Assembly (NCBI GenBank): GCA_002438845.1
Contig: DJRG01000029.1
Coordinates: forward strand, 62,001-126,000
DNA length: 64,000 bases
DNA from: Bacteroidales bacterium UBA6366
Lineage (GTDB): Bacteria > Bacteroidota > Bacteroidia > Bacteroidales > UBA932
Reading direction: 5' to 3'
Part shown: piece by piece, positions 32,612-41,981 of the stretch
Numbering within the stretch: the stretch's first letter is position 1
How the letters are laid out: each line of letters starts with the position of its first letter
Translations under genes and position numbers: made by a program
Notes under the pieces: model-generated
The model's database searches: none
Told to the model about the DNA's origin: nothing
The model's input: only the letters and a program-made list of their open reading frames with translations

Positions 32612-34222
32612 TCACTCAGAGACGATTGGTTGGATGCGGTTTTTCCAACGACTCCAACCCGGGGCGGTACGGTACGCTTCGAGGGAAGTGGCAGGGACAT
32701 AGATCGTGTCAAGATAAATACCGAGATTATCATCCAACATTTCCGGCGGAGTTTCAGGCAACAGCCTTACCGTCACAAGCCTGTCGCAATTGGCAAAAGC
32801 GTCAGATTCAATCAGTTTGACATTCTCACGAATCGTTATTTCCTTAAAATGGCAATTTGAGAAAGCGTTTGAGGAAATCTTGGTAAGTTCTTTTGGCAGA
32901 ACCAATGACTTTATTCCTGTACATCCGCTAAAGGCGGATTTGTCTATCTTCTGAACGCCATCAGGTATTTGGATGATCTCCAGCGAGGAGCAACCCTCAA
33001 AAGATGATTCTCCAATTGACTTTATGTTGGAAGGAAGTTTATTTAAACGGATATTACGACAATCGACAAAAGCATAACGCTCAATGCTGTCTAATTGTGA
33101 AGGTAGTTCTGTTATGCGTAGCTCATAGCAGTACTTAAAAGCGCTATCCTCTATCCTCTGAATTCCATCAGGCAGATTCTGTAATGCCAATGCGTAACAA
33201 CATGAAAAAGCACGTTCTCCTATTGAGATAACCCCCGACGGAAGTTCCTTCAAACAAAGTTCTGCACATCCTTCAAAAGCACACTCCCCTATAGATGACA
33301 ATCTTGATGGTAATTCTGTAAGTTTTAACTTCTGACAACAGAAAAAAACTGTGGACCCAAGTTTAACTATACTTTCAGGAAGTTTATCCAAAGAAAGATT
33401 GCTGCATTTGCAGAACCCTCCATCATCAATAATCCTTAGTGAAGTCGGCAATGCAACCTGTTCCAGATTGAAACACTCGCTAAATGCGAATCTTCCAATA
33501 TAAGTAATACTTGCCGGCAACTCAATTGAGACAAGATTCGAGCACATTTCAAATGCCGTTTCAGCAAGTTCATCAATACCGGTAAAATACTTGAATTCAT
33601 CAAAGGTTACAATGTCTTTATTCTTTCTGAAAACATCGCCGACACCCGTAACCTTTTTTGCCTCATCTACGGATAATTCTCCGTCTCCGTCAAGATCCCA
33701 GTTGGTGACGCAAATAGCCTTCACGGCAGAATCCTTGAATTGGATTATGCCATCGACAGGTGGATCAGGATCAACAGGGGGATCCGGGTCAACCGGCGGG
33801 TCAGGAGTAACTGGTGGATCGGGATTCTCCGGCGCCTCACCAGTCTCAACTGACATCAATTGAGAAGAAATCTCGTAACGTCCGTTGCTGACCCAGACCC
33901 GATAAAGGTAGGTCGTGGAATATTCAAGGTCCTTCATGGTCAATGAATATCCCAACCCATCCGGCTCAGTGACATTCAAGCGTTTCAATAAAGTCTCGTC
34001 TGTACCGAAATAGAAGCCGAATTCCTTGACGGCAGACTTGTCGTCCGTGCTATTGAACTCTGCCGAAAGCACAACTGATCCGTCAAGCACCTGTGCGCCG
34101 ACAGACGGCAAGGCCGGAAGCCGCAATCCATCCGGGACATTTTTCTCCTCACAGCCGGTCAGGACAACTAAAGCAAGCACCGCCGCGGCAAGGACTCTAT
34201 TGATGATTCGAATTAAACTCAT
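32612..34222 (-). CDS. BspA-like leucine-rich-repeat surface lipoprotein
   Basis: 536 residues from the ATG at 34222, which yields a lipoprotein signal with lipobox VLTGC; upstream in-frame ATGs lie before the promoter. In order: an N-terminal fibronectin-like domain (GFYFGTDETLLKR to YLYRVWVSNG), a linker with four PDPPV units, an EF-hand-like calcium loop (NWDLDGDGELSVDEAK), and twelve BspA-type repeats of about 23 residues. The repeats are recognisable by AFxxCxxL anchors such as AFEGCAEL and AFSGCTGI. BspA-type proteins are surface adhesins or binding proteins in Bacteroidetes and other host-associated microbes. It is convergent with the damaged AAA-ATPase gene and has no obvious operon partner. 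Confidence 0.9.
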   Translation of the reverse strand: MSLIRIINRVLAAAVLALVVLTGCEEKNVPDGLRLPALPSVGAQVLDGSVVLSAEFNSTDDKSAVKEFGFYFGTDETLLKRLNVTEPDGLGYSLTMKDLEYSTTYLYRVWVSNGRYEISSQLMSVETGEAPENPDPPVTPDPPVDPDPPVDPDPPVDGIIQFKDSAVKAICVTNWDLDGDGELSVDEAKKVTGVGDVFRKNKDIVTFDEFKYFTGIDELAETAFEMCSNLVSIELPASITYIGRFAFSECFNLEQVALPTSLRIIDDGGFCKCSNLSLDKLPESIVKLGSTVFFCCQKLKLTELPSRLSSIGECAFEGCAELCLKELPSGVISIGERAFSCCYALALQNLPDGIQRIEDSAFKYCYELRITELPSQLDSIERYAFVDCRNIRLNKLPSNIKSIGESSFEGCSSLEIIQIPDGVQKIDKSAFSGCTGIKSLVLPKELTKISSNAFSNCHFKEITIRENVKLIESDAFANCDRLVTVRLLPETPPEMLDDNLGIYLDTIYVPATSLEAYRTAPGWSRWKNRIQPIVSE

Positions 34223-34247
34223 TTGTTGATCAACCTGCAATATATGG

Positions 34248-34255
34248 CAAATATA
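34248..34255 (-). promoter_or_regulatory. TAnnTTTG promoter box of the BspA-like gene
   Basis: The minus strand reads TATATTTG 26 bp upstream of the ATG at 34222; this supports 34222 rather than upstream in-frame starts. Confidence 0.5.
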
Positions 34256-34408
34256 CAACAATCTCCACACAAAAAGACGCTCGGGCACGGAAACAGACCG
34301 CGACCGAGCGTATTAATCAAGGTTAGAACCGCCATGATGAGACAAAGATAGCCACATAGTGGCCAAATGTCAAGTTCACATCCGGTTCATTTTTCAAAAA
34401 TCAAGGAA

Positions 34409-35743
34409 TTATTTCATCGTCACGGCGATGACGTAGTCCTCAGCAGGAAGGTCCGACGGGAGGGTGATGAAGAGTTTCTCCCCGACTTTCTTCGTCTCAA
34501 GGACGGAGCCGTCCACCAAAGCGGTCACTGACTTCACCTTGGCCTTCTTGGAGACCGGAATCTCAAGGACGGTGCCAGGGTTCTGGAGCACATGAATATA
34601 GAAGGCCTTGCCACCGGCCAGAGGTGCGGTTGACACTCCCCACTCCTGCTCGGAAACAGGGCCTGGACCGCAGCCTTTGATGGATTCACCGTTGACTCTC
34701 ATCCACTGGCCGATCTCCTTCAGCAGAGCCAAAGCGGCCTCCGGAAGACGCCCATCGGCACGGGGGCCGATGTTCAGCAGAAGATTCGAGTTCAGAGAGA
34801 CAGCCTTGGCCAAAGTCGCGATAAGCTGTGCGGAAGTCTTGTAGTCCCTGTCTTTGACGCTATAGCCCCAAGTGTGGTTCATAGTCTGGCACATCTCAAG
34901 AGGCAGTTTATCACTTACCATCTGACCTTCTGAATAGCCGGCTGTGTTCTGGCCAGGAAGATCCCTTTCGAACATCTGGAAATCCTCACCCTCAATTGGT
35001 TGAATATGATGATTGTTGCCGATCAAGCAGGCCGGATCGACTGAGTGAATATATTCATAGAACTCCGGCATCTTCCAATTGAAAGGGATCGAGTCGCGCT
35101 TGTGGTCCCAATAGCCGTCGAACCAGAGGGCACGGACCGGAGCGTACTGGGTCATCAACTCCTTGACCTGCTGCTTCATAAAGTCAAGGTAGTGGTCATA
35201 GTCAGGGTGATCACCCTTGCGGCCTGTATTGCGTCCTGACTCTCCGATCGGGAAATCCTCCCTGATCCAGTCAAGGATTGAGTAATAAAACTGGAGGCTG
35301 AGTCCTTCCTTGTGGCAGGCATCGGCGAGATCCCTCATCACGTCCTTTCCCCAAGGGGTAGCCTTGACGATGTTGTAGTCCGAAGCCTTGGTGTCAAACA
35401 TGGAGAAGCCGTCATGGTGGCGGGAAGTGATTGTCACATAGCCGGCGCCAGCATCCTTGAAAGCCTTCACCCACTCCTCGGCGTCGTAGCCGGCGGGATA
35501 GAAAGCGGAGGCCGCATGGGCATATTCATCCTTGTTCAGGCCGCCAAGATTAAGGTACCACTCCCCTTGCGCGTACGAAGCGTATATTCCCCAATGCAGG
35601 AATATTCCGAAGCGGTCGTTGACAAGCTGCCTGCGTGCCTCAAGATTCTCCGGCGTAGGCTGGTAGTGGTTCTGTGAATATCCAGACGCGGCGGTCACGA
35701 GTGAAAGGCAAAGTGCCAGAATAGTGGTTTTCAATGTCTTCAT
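34409..35743 (-). CDS. GH29 alpha-L-fucosidase, secreted
   Basis: 444 residues with a signal peptide (KTTILALCLSLVTAASGYSQ). GH29 features are FGIFLHWGIYASYAQGEWY, YVTITSRHHDGFSMFD, and the nucleophile Asp in ALWFDGYWD near residue 209, followed by a C-terminal beta-sandwich domain. It removes alpha-linked L-fucose from glycans in the periplasm. The product fits fucP and fucI found 18-20 kb away. It is the last gene of a minus-strand set GH2-SDR-uxuA-GH29 (gap to uxuA 54 bp), suggesting a glycan with both fucose and uronate. Confidence 0.94.
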   Translation of the reverse strand: MKTLKTTILALCLSLVTAASGYSQNHYQPTPENLEARRQLVNDRFGIFLHWGIYASYAQGEWYLNLGGLNKDEYAHAASAFYPAGYDAEEWVKAFKDAGAGYVTITSRHHDGFSMFDTKASDYNIVKATPWGKDVMRDLADACHKEGLSLQFYYSILDWIREDFPIGESGRNTGRKGDHPDYDHYLDFMKQQVKELMTQYAPVRALWFDGYWDHKRDSIPFNWKMPEFYEYIHSVDPACLIGNNHHIQPIEGEDFQMFERDLPGQNTAGYSEGQMVSDKLPLEMCQTMNHTWGYSVKDRDYKTSAQLIATLAKAVSLNSNLLLNIGPRADGRLPEAALALLKEIGQWMRVNGESIKGCGPGPVSEQEWGVSTAPLAGGKAFYIHVLQNPGTVLEIPVSKKAKVKSVTALVDGSVLETKKVGEKLFITLPSDLPAEDYVIAVTMK

Positions 35744-35797
35744 TGTGAATATGATGTTGATGAAGCCGGTGGGGCACTCCGCTCCACCGGCCGATAA

Positions 35798-36994
35798 TTA
35801 TTTTTCAGGATATAACGATCCGGCGATACCCATCTGAAGGCCACGCAGCTCGGCGATGCCCCTCATCCTGCCGTAGCATGAATATCCCGGATTGGATTTC
35901 TTCTGAAGGTCATCGCACATCCTGTGGCCGTGGTCCGGACGGCAGAACACACGGAACTTCCGCTCCTGCATCACCTCCAGAAGGGTCTTCATCATTCCGT
36001 ACATGTCCACGTCTCCAGCGAGGTGAGTGTCCTCGAAATAGTTGCCCTCAGCGTCACGCTTTGTGCTTCTGAAATGCACGAAATCAGTCCTGTCCCCGAA
36101 CTCGCGCATCATTCCGACGAGATCATTGTCCGCCCTGATGCCGAACGAGCCGGTGCAGAGGCAAAGGCCGTTGGACCAGTTCGGTACAGCGGCGATGAGC
36201 TTGCGGAAGTCCTCGGCTGTGGAAAGGATTCTCGGAAGGCCGAGAATCGGGAACGGAGGGTCATCCGGATGGATCACCATCCTCACTCCGACCTCGTCAG
36301 CCACAGGACAGATCTGACTCAGGAAGAAGATCAGGTTGCTTCTAAGTTTCTCGGAATCAATTCCGTCGTACCTTTCAAGTTCCTTTCGGAACTGGTCCAG
36401 AGTGAAGCTCTCCTCACTGCCAGGAAGGCCGGCGATCATCGTGCGGGTGAGTTTGTGGATCTCCTCGGCGTCCATCTTCTCGAAACGGGCTTTGGCCTTG
36501 GCGATGTCCTCGGCTGAATATTCCTTCTCCGCTCCCGGTCTTTTCAGGATGAAGAGGTCGAACGCCAGCAGGGCCGCGCGCTCGAAACGAAGGCAGGTAG
36601 AGCCGTCCGGAAGCCTGTAGTCCAAGTCTGTACGAGTCCAGTCCAGCACTGGCATGAAGTTGTAGGTCACGCACTTGATGCCACACTCGGAGAGGTTGCG
36701 GAGAGTCTGCTTGTAGTTCTCGATGTACTGGAGATAGTCTCCCGTCTGGGTCTTGATGTGCTCATGCACCGGCACGCTCTCCACCACGCTCCAAGTAAGA
36801 CCCCAGTCCGCGATCATCTTCTGACGGGCCTTGATCTCCTCGACAGGCCATACCTGCCCGTTAGGAATATGATGCAGCGCATGGACGATGTCAGTCACGC
36901 CGGTCTGACGGATATAATCCAAGGAGATAGGGTCGTTCGGACCGTACCATCTCCAACTCTCCCGCATCAAAAATATATTCTTATTCATTTTCAA
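35798..36994 (-). CDS. uxuA: D-mannonate dehydratase
   Basis: 398 residues, the usual size. The N-terminus [33 protein letters not shown] is diagnostic. Metal-site segments [20 protein letters not shown] and [16 protein letters not shown] are present, and the C-terminal end has [11 protein letters not shown]. The enzyme converts D-mannonate to 2-keto-3-deoxygluconate in glucuronate catabolism. It lies downstream of an SDR reductase on the same strand, the order expected for the fructuronate-to-mannonate-to-KDG steps. The ATG at 36994 and another three codons later both fit. Confidence 0.95.
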   Translation of the reverse strand: MKMNKNIFLMRESWRWYGPNDPISLDYIRQTGVTDIVHALHHIPNGQVWPVEEIKARQKMIADWGLTWSVVESVPVHEHIKTQTGDYLQYIENYKQTLRNLSECGIKCVTYNFMPVLDWTRTDLDYRLPDGSTCLRFERAALLAFDLFILKRPGAEKEYSAEDIAKAKARFEKMDAEEIHKLTRTMIAGLPGSEESFTLDQFRKELERYDGIDSEKLRSNLIFFLSQICPVADEVGVRMVIHPDDPPFPILGLPRILSTAEDFRKLIAAVPNWSNGLCLCTGSFGIRADNDLVGMMREFGDRTDFVHFRSTKRDAEGNYFEDTHLAGDVDMYGMMKTLLEVMQERKFRVFCRPDHGHRMCDDLQKKSNPGYSCYGRMRGIAELRGLQMGIAGSLYPEK

Positions 36995-37064
36995 TTCTAA
37001 ATATTCATTTAAAAGTAAATCATATATAGCCGAACACTCGGAGCGTAGCGACCGAAGGGGTTTC

Positions 37065-37109
37065 GGGGAATCCTTTCCCCGTGCCCCTCAGGGGCTGTCA
37101 CGTAGTGAC
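37065..37109. repeat. Three consecutive small hairpins
   Basis: GGGGAA/TTCCCC (37065-37080), GCCCCT/GGGGC (37083-37095) and GTCAC/GTGAC (37097-37109) follow one another with almost no spacers in the intergenic gap between the SDR gene and uxuA. The role could be mRNA stabilisation or attenuation; unknown. Confidence 0.6.
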
Positions 37110-37129
37110 TGGGGGTTGAAGAAGATGAT

Positions 37130-37165
37130 GCGTTTTCAATTTAGTTCTCGCTAAATTGAAAACGC
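37130..37165. repeat. 15-bp perfect inverted repeat spanning the SDR stop codon
   Basis: GCGTTTTCAATTTAG at 37130-37144 and its exact inverse at 37151-37165, 6-base loop. The right arm encodes the last residues (A-F-S-I) and stop of the SDR gene on the minus strand; the left arm is a mirror copy just downstream. No U-run follows, so it is more likely a 3'-end stabilising hairpin or processing site than an intrinsic terminator. Confidence 0.75.
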
Positions 37166-37969
37166 GTCAAAACCTCCGTCAACTACGTTAATCGTTCCTG
37201 TAACAGCCTTGGAAGCGTCTGAGGCCAACCAGTGAAGGGTCCCGAGGAGCTCCTCTGGCTCAAGGAAACGTCCGAACGGAGTGTGGGAGAGAATCTTGTG
37301 CGAGCGGTCGGTCAGACTGCCGTCAGGATTGGTGAGCAGGGAACGGTTCTGGTTAGTGAGCAGGAATCCCGGGGCGATGGCGTTGACCCGAAGTCCCTCG
37401 CCGAACTTGATTGCAAGCTCTCCGGCCAAGTATTTGGTCCAGTTGGCCACAGCGGCCTTGGCGACACCGTAACCTGCCACACGGGTGAGAGGCCTTAATG
37501 AGGTCTCGCTGCAGAAATTGATGATCGAGCCTTTCTTCTTTTCGACCATCGCCTTGGCAAAGACCATTGTCGGAAGGACAGTTCCGAACAGGTTGAGATC
37601 CACGACCTTGCGCACAGCCTCGACATCGAGGTCAAAGATTGTCTTCTCAGGCGGAACCGTCGCAGCGGCCATGTTTCCCCCGGCAGCGTTCAACAGAATG
37701 TCAATCCCGCCGAATTTCTCCACAATCGCCTTGCAGTTAGACTCAAGGGTCTCCTTGTCAAGCACATTTGTAGGCAGGAAGCAAGCCTCCCCACCTTCAG
37801 CCTTGATCTCGGCCACAATGGCCTCACCCTTCTCCGCAGCCCTGTCCAGGTCCAGAAGAGCGACCTTGGCTCCCTGTGCAGCGAAATATTTCACGATGGT
37901 GGCACCGAGAACCCCGCAGGCTCCGGTCATCACGAGCACCTTACCTTTGATGTCAAAAAGATTTTCCAT
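37151..37969 (-). CDS. SDR-family oxidoreductase, probable D-mannonate oxidoreductase (fructuronate reductase)
   Basis: 272 residues. NAD(P)-binding TGACGVLGATIV near 16-27, LLNAAGGN near 91-98, and the catalytic Ser-Tyr-Lys group (FCSETSLRPL and GYGVAKAAV) are visible, with VDGGFDAF at the end. The length and the position directly upstream of uxuA match the SDR-type UxuB-equivalent of Bacteroidetes, which reduces D-fructuronate to D-mannonate. The assignment rests on this context; the SDR fold alone does not give a substrate. The last codons lie in a perfect hairpin. The gap to the upstream GH2 gene is 21 bp. Confidence 0.85.
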   Translation of the reverse strand: MENLFDIKGKVLVMTGACGVLGATIVKYFAAQGAKVALLDLDRAAEKGEAIVAEIKAEGGEACFLPTNVLDKETLESNCKAIVEKFGGIDILLNAAGGNMAAATVPPEKTIFDLDVEAVRKVVDLNLFGTVLPTMVFAKAMVEKKKGSIINFCSETSLRPLTRVAGYGVAKAAVANWTKYLAGELAIKFGEGLRVNAIAPGFLLTNQNRSLLTNPDGSLTDRSHKILSHTPFGRFLEPEELLGTLHWLASDASKAVTGTINVVDGGFDAFSI

Positions 37970-37990
37970 AATTGTCTCTATTTGTTAAAG

Positions 37991-39850
37991 TTATTTTATC
38001 GGCATTGATTTGATCACCTTAGTGTTGATTTCACTCAACTTCTTCTCATCCACCTTGATGACCTTGCGATCGTAGGTCATAAGGCCGTTCACCTCACCCT
38101 CGACATCTGTCGTCTGGGTATAAACGGCGCCGCATACTCCTTGCTTGACAAGAAGGATCAGGTGCTCGGCGAACTTTTCGTATTCGGCCAGAACCTCATC
38201 TCCGTTCTTGTACTGGACATATCCCCAGTTGCGGTCTGTCTGCCAAAGGTGCCCCTCCAACGGAAGTCCTATGCCGCCGAACTCTCCCACGACATTGGCC
38301 ATCTTTGTTTCCCAAAGGTACATCGCAGGATATGGATAGTGGTGGTTGTCCATGATGTCGCCGCAGTCCGGCTCCCAGTTGCCGCCAGAAGACATATTGA
38401 TAAGTCTTGTAGGATCCTGCGCTCTGGTGAACTCGACGGCGGCCTTGGTGTCGAACTGGCTCCAAGCCTCGTTGAAAGGAACCCACATCACGACACACGG
38501 GAACTTCTTCACCTGTGCGATGATCTCGGACCACTCCTTATAATAATTAGCCTTCGCTTGAGGAGTCGCCGGAAAGTCAGAGCCCTCGTTGTAGTTGTGC
38601 ACGCCCCATTTGTTCAGATTGTTGGAACCGAAGCAAGGCATATCCTGCCAAACCAGCATTCCGATCTGGTCGCAATGATAGAACCAGCGGGACGGCTCAA
38701 CCTTGATATGCTTGCGGATCATGTTGAAACCGAAGTCCTTCGTCTTCTGAATATCATATTTCAGTGCCTCGTCAGTCGGAGCGGTGTAGAGCCCATCCGG
38801 CCACCAGCCCTGGTCGAGAGGGCCGAACTGAAACAACGGCTGACCGTTGAGCCCCATGAGTTTGGTGTTCTTGTTCTTCACATAAAGAGACACCTCACGC
38901 ATGGCGGTGTAACCATCGACAGAGTCTATGGTCTTTCCGCTGCGTACCACAGAAATCCTGAGGCCGTACAGATAAGGCGAATCAGGAGACCAAAGCCGGG
39001 CGTCTTTAACCGGCAATGTCACTGTGCCGCCAGGAACCGTCATGCCCTGGGCAATCACATTGGACGAAGCGTTTTCCGTGGAATAACCGACACCGCCTTC
39101 AAGGAGAGCCACTTTCACAATGTCTCCTTCCTGAACACCTTCAGCGGTCACATTAACATCCAACGTACCCGCCTTGATATCCGAGACAGCATAATAGTCA
39201 ACAATATGTGACTTGGCTACCGGTTCAATCCAGACACTCTGCCATATTCCCGAGACAGCCGTGTACCAGATTCCATTAGGGTTCTTGACCTGCTTTCCAC
39301 GAGGTTGAAAATCGTTGTCCGTGGCGTCGAGCACCCTGACGGCCAGCCGGTTGTCTCCATTCTTAAGATAAGGAGTAACATCAAACGAGAAGTGCGTATA
39401 GCCACCGGTATGTCTTCCTACCTGAATGTCATTGACATACACATCAGCCTGCCAATCCACCGCCTCAAAGTTAAGCATCAACCTCTTACCCTTCCATGCG
39501 GACGGCACCTTGAATGTGGTCTTGTACCAAAGAGCGTCCTCCGGAGTCAGCGTGCGGCCGACACCTGAAAGAGAAGACTCCACAGCGAAAGGCACAAGGA
39601 TATTCCCGTCAAATTTTTCCGGAAGAGCGTTGTCTTTAGAGGTTATTGAATATTCCCACAGTCCGTTGAGGGACTTCCACTCGGAGCGGACCATCTGAGG
39701 ACGAGGGTATTCCTGATGGACATTCGAAGGGTTTACCTCCTCAGCCCAGTGTGTGCGGATGTGGTTGCCGGCAGGAGTCCAGGATTGGGCTGCAATCGGG
39801 CCTGCAAATGCAATAACGGCCGCGAGAGCAGAATAAAATCGTGTTTTCAT
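37991..39850 (-). CDS. GH2-family glycoside hydrolase, secreted
   Basis: 619 residues from the ATG at 39850, which begins a signal peptide (FYSALAAVIAFAGPIAAQ). GH2 sugar-binding and immunoglobulin-like domains (YPRPQMVRSEWKSLNGLWEY, VDWQADVYVND) lead into a TIM barrel with the acid/base Glu in VPFNEAW near 460 and the nucleophile Glu in VVGEFGG near 522. GH2 includes beta-galactosidases, beta-mannosidases and beta-glucuronidases. Because the next two genes degrade glucuronate, a beta-uronidase or an enzyme on a uronate-containing glycan is plausible, but the sequence alone does not settle it. It starts 20 bp after the HerA-like ATPase gene, probably a chance neighbour. Confidence 0.9.
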   Translation of the reverse strand: MKTRFYSALAAVIAFAGPIAAQSWTPAGNHIRTHWAEEVNPSNVHQEYPRPQMVRSEWKSLNGLWEYSITSKDNALPEKFDGNILVPFAVESSLSGVGRTLTPEDALWYKTTFKVPSAWKGKRLMLNFEAVDWQADVYVNDIQVGRHTGGYTHFSFDVTPYLKNGDNRLAVRVLDATDNDFQPRGKQVKNPNGIWYTAVSGIWQSVWIEPVAKSHIVDYYAVSDIKAGTLDVNVTAEGVQEGDIVKVALLEGGVGYSTENASSNVIAQGMTVPGGTVTLPVKDARLWSPDSPYLYGLRISVVRSGKTIDSVDGYTAMREVSLYVKNKNTKLMGLNGQPLFQFGPLDQGWWPDGLYTAPTDEALKYDIQKTKDFGFNMIRKHIKVEPSRWFYHCDQIGMLVWQDMPCFGSNNLNKWGVHNYNEGSDFPATPQAKANYYKEWSEIIAQVKKFPCVVMWVPFNEAWSQFDTKAAVEFTRAQDPTRLINMSSGGNWEPDCGDIMDNHHYPYPAMYLWETKMANVVGEFGGIGLPLEGHLWQTDRNWGYVQYKNGDEVLAEYEKFAEHLILLVKQGVCGAVYTQTTDVEGEVNGLMTYDRKVIKVDEKKLSEINTKVIKSMPIK

Positions 39851-39870
39851 TGTCATTATTTGTTTTTGTG

Positions 39871-41439
39871 TCATTTAATCAGATTACCTAAAATCGAACG
39901 CGTAAGTTCCCTCGTGACCGTACGGGTGACAGCGGAGGTCGTGTTTTTAACCACCCTTGATGTACCGCTCCCCTTCCTGGTCTTTTTCCCGGTCACCTTA
40001 TTGGACACAGCGGTCCCGACCGAAGCGGCCACTGACGCGGTCACAGCGGTGACAACCGCCTTGGCCAATTTTCCGAACAGTCCACCTCCGTTCTTCTTCA
40101 CCTTGGCCTCGGAGGAAGCGGCTTCAGCCTCAGCGGCGGCATCCTCCTCTTCTTTCTGAGCCTGGGCAAGAAGCACCTCGAAAGCGCTCTCACGGTCAAT
40201 CGGAGTGTCATACTTTCCGAATATCCTCGAAGACTTGATCAACTGGCTTCTCTGCGACTCGTCAATCGCCCCTATCTGGCTCAAAGGGAAAAGAATCTTA
40301 GCCTTCTGGACGATGCCAGGGGCTCCATTCGCCTCAAGGAATGAGACAAGAGCCTCACCGGTACCAAGATTCATGATGGCCTCGGAAGTGTCAAACGCAG
40401 GGTTCGCCCGGAATGTCTCGGCGGCCACCTTCACGGCCTTCTGATCCTTCGGGGTGAAGGCTCTCAGGGCATGCTGGACACGGTTTCCGAGTTGCCCGAG
40501 AATGCTTTCCGGAATATCGGTCGGACTCTGGGTCACGAAATAGACTCCGACTCCTTTGCTGCGGATGAGCCTTACGACCTGTTCGATCTTATCAGCCAAC
40601 GCCTTAGGTGTGTCGTCAAAGAGCATGTGCGCCTCATCAAAGAAGAATACAAGTTTCGGAAGCTCCATGTCACCGACCTCCGGTAAAGTTGAATATAATT
40701 CCGAAAGAAGCCAAAGAAGGAATGTCGAATAGAGTTTCGGCTTCATCATCAACCTGTCGGCGGCCAGCACGCTCATCACGCCCTTTCCTCCCTCGCAGGC
40801 CAGAAGATCCTGAATATCAAAGGACGGCTCACCAAAGAATTGGTCGGCCCCTTCATTCTCAAGAGTGAGGATCGACCTCTGGATGGCACCCACCGAAGCG
40901 GAGGCGATGTTGCCATAGACCGGGGAATATTCCGACGCATGAGCCTGGACAAAATTCAGCATCGAACGCAGGTCTTTGATGTCAATCAAAAGAAGCCCCC
41001 TCTCATCAGCGATTCTGAACACGATGTTCAGCACCCCCTCCTGTGTGTCGTTAAGTCCAAGAATACGGCTCAAGAGCTGAGGTCCCATCTGGGAGACCGT
41101 GCACCTTAGCGGATGTCCCTGCTGCCCGAAAACATCGTAGAAGCGGACAGGGCAGCTCTGGAACTGAGGATTCTCAATGCCGAACTCCGCCATTCTCTTC
41201 TCGATGAAACCACTCATGCGGCCAGGTTGGGATATTCCCGAAAGGTCCCCTTTCATGTCCGCCATGAAACAAGGGACTCCAGCCTGACAGAAAGTCTCGG
41301 CCATGACCTGAAGTGTGACTGTCTTTCCGGTACCGGTCGCTCCTGCGACAAGTCCATGTCTGTTGGCCATTTTTCCGATGATGGAAAGCGGCCCGTCCTG
41401 GCATTGGGCTATCCAAAGCCCGTTCTTTGCGTCGTACAT
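39871..41439 (-). CDS. HerA-like ATPase (DUF853 family)
   Basis: 522 residues. P-loop GLVAGATGTGKTVTLQVMAE near 29-48 and Walker B KLVFFFDEAHMLF in the second half, followed by GVGVYFVTQSPTDIPESILGQLGNRVQHALRAF-type sequence, the hallmark of the DUF853 branch of HerA/FtsK-like ATPases. A Lys/Ala-rich C-terminal tail is of low complexity. Presumed cytoplasmic DNA-acting motor; the biological role of DUF853 is not established. No NurA nuclease gene is adjacent. It follows rsmD by 5 bp on the same strand and is probably cotranscribed with it. Confidence 0.9.
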   Translation of the reverse strand: MYDAKNGLWIAQCQDGPLSIIGKMANRHGLVAGATGTGKTVTLQVMAETFCQAGVPCFMADMKGDLSGISQPGRMSGFIEKRMAEFGIENPQFQSCPVRFYDVFGQQGHPLRCTVSQMGPQLLSRILGLNDTQEGVLNIVFRIADERGLLLIDIKDLRSMLNFVQAHASEYSPVYGNIASASVGAIQRSILTLENEGADQFFGEPSFDIQDLLACEGGKGVMSVLAADRLMMKPKLYSTFLLWLLSELYSTLPEVGDMELPKLVFFFDEAHMLFDDTPKALADKIEQVVRLIRSKGVGVYFVTQSPTDIPESILGQLGNRVQHALRAFTPKDQKAVKVAAETFRANPAFDTSEAIMNLGTGEALVSFLEANGAPGIVQKAKILFPLSQIGAIDESQRSQLIKSSRIFGKYDTPIDRESAFEVLLAQAQKEEEDAAAEAEAASSEAKVKKNGGGLFGKLAKAVVTAVTASVAASVGTAVSNKVTGKKTRKGSGTSRVVKNTTSAVTRTVTRELTRSILGNLIK

Positions 41440-41444
41440 TATAG

Positions 41445-41981
41445 TTAGTCTTTACTGAAAAAAGAGAAATGGACTCGCCCGTATCTCTTTTCTTTCTTAA
41501 AGTATTGATGGTCCGAGAACGAATGCTCGTCACCATGCTCCAAAATGAAATAGCATCCCGGGTGGAGGATATCGGCGGAATAAACCTTGTCCGGAAGCGT
41601 CTCCAAGCCGTCAAGCGCATAAGGCGGGTCAGCGAACACAATGTCGAACTTCTCGTGGCAGATGCCGAGAAAATCAAACACATTGTCCCTCACCATCGTG
41701 ACATTGTCAAGACCAAGCCGTCGTGCCTCAGTCTTGATGAACGAGGCGTTCTCTCTGGCCATTTCGACCGACCAGACCCTTTCCGCTCCCCTTGAGGCGA
41801 ACTCGAACGCGACCGCACCGGTGCCCCCGAATAGATCCAGGACCTTAAGTCCCTCAAACTCGTACTCGTTGTCAAGCACGTTGAAAAGTCCCTCACGGGC
41901 AAAATCTGTTGTCGGCCGGGCCTTGTAGCCGGCTGGCGGGTTTACTGTCTTGCCACGCAGTTTTCCTCCGATGATCCTCAT
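41445..41981 (-). CDS. rsmD: 16S rRNA (guanine966-N2)-methyltransferase
   Basis: 178 residues. MRIIGGKLRGKTV at the start, RPTTDFAREGLFNVL, the SAM-binding VLDLFGGTGAVAFEFASRGA near 47-66 and the catalytic motif FADPPYAL near 116-123 identify RsmD. It methylates G966 of 16S rRNA during 30S assembly. Its start overlaps the stop of the DUF3822 gene by four bases (ATGA), giving translational coupling; this pair is common in Bacteroidota. Confidence 0.95.
   Translation of the reverse strand: MRIIGGKLRGKTVNPPAGYKARPTTDFAREGLFNVLDNEYEFEGLKVLDLFGGTGAVAFEFASRGAERVWSVEMARENASFIKTEARRLGLDNVTMVRDNVFDFLGICHEKFDIVFADPPYALDGLETLPDKVYSADILHPGCYFILEHGDEHSFSDHQYFKKEKRYGRVHFSFFSKD

Noticed and set aside
38141..39211. 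356-codon plus-strand frame
   Set aside because: Antisense to the GH2 gene whose catalytic motifs are intact.
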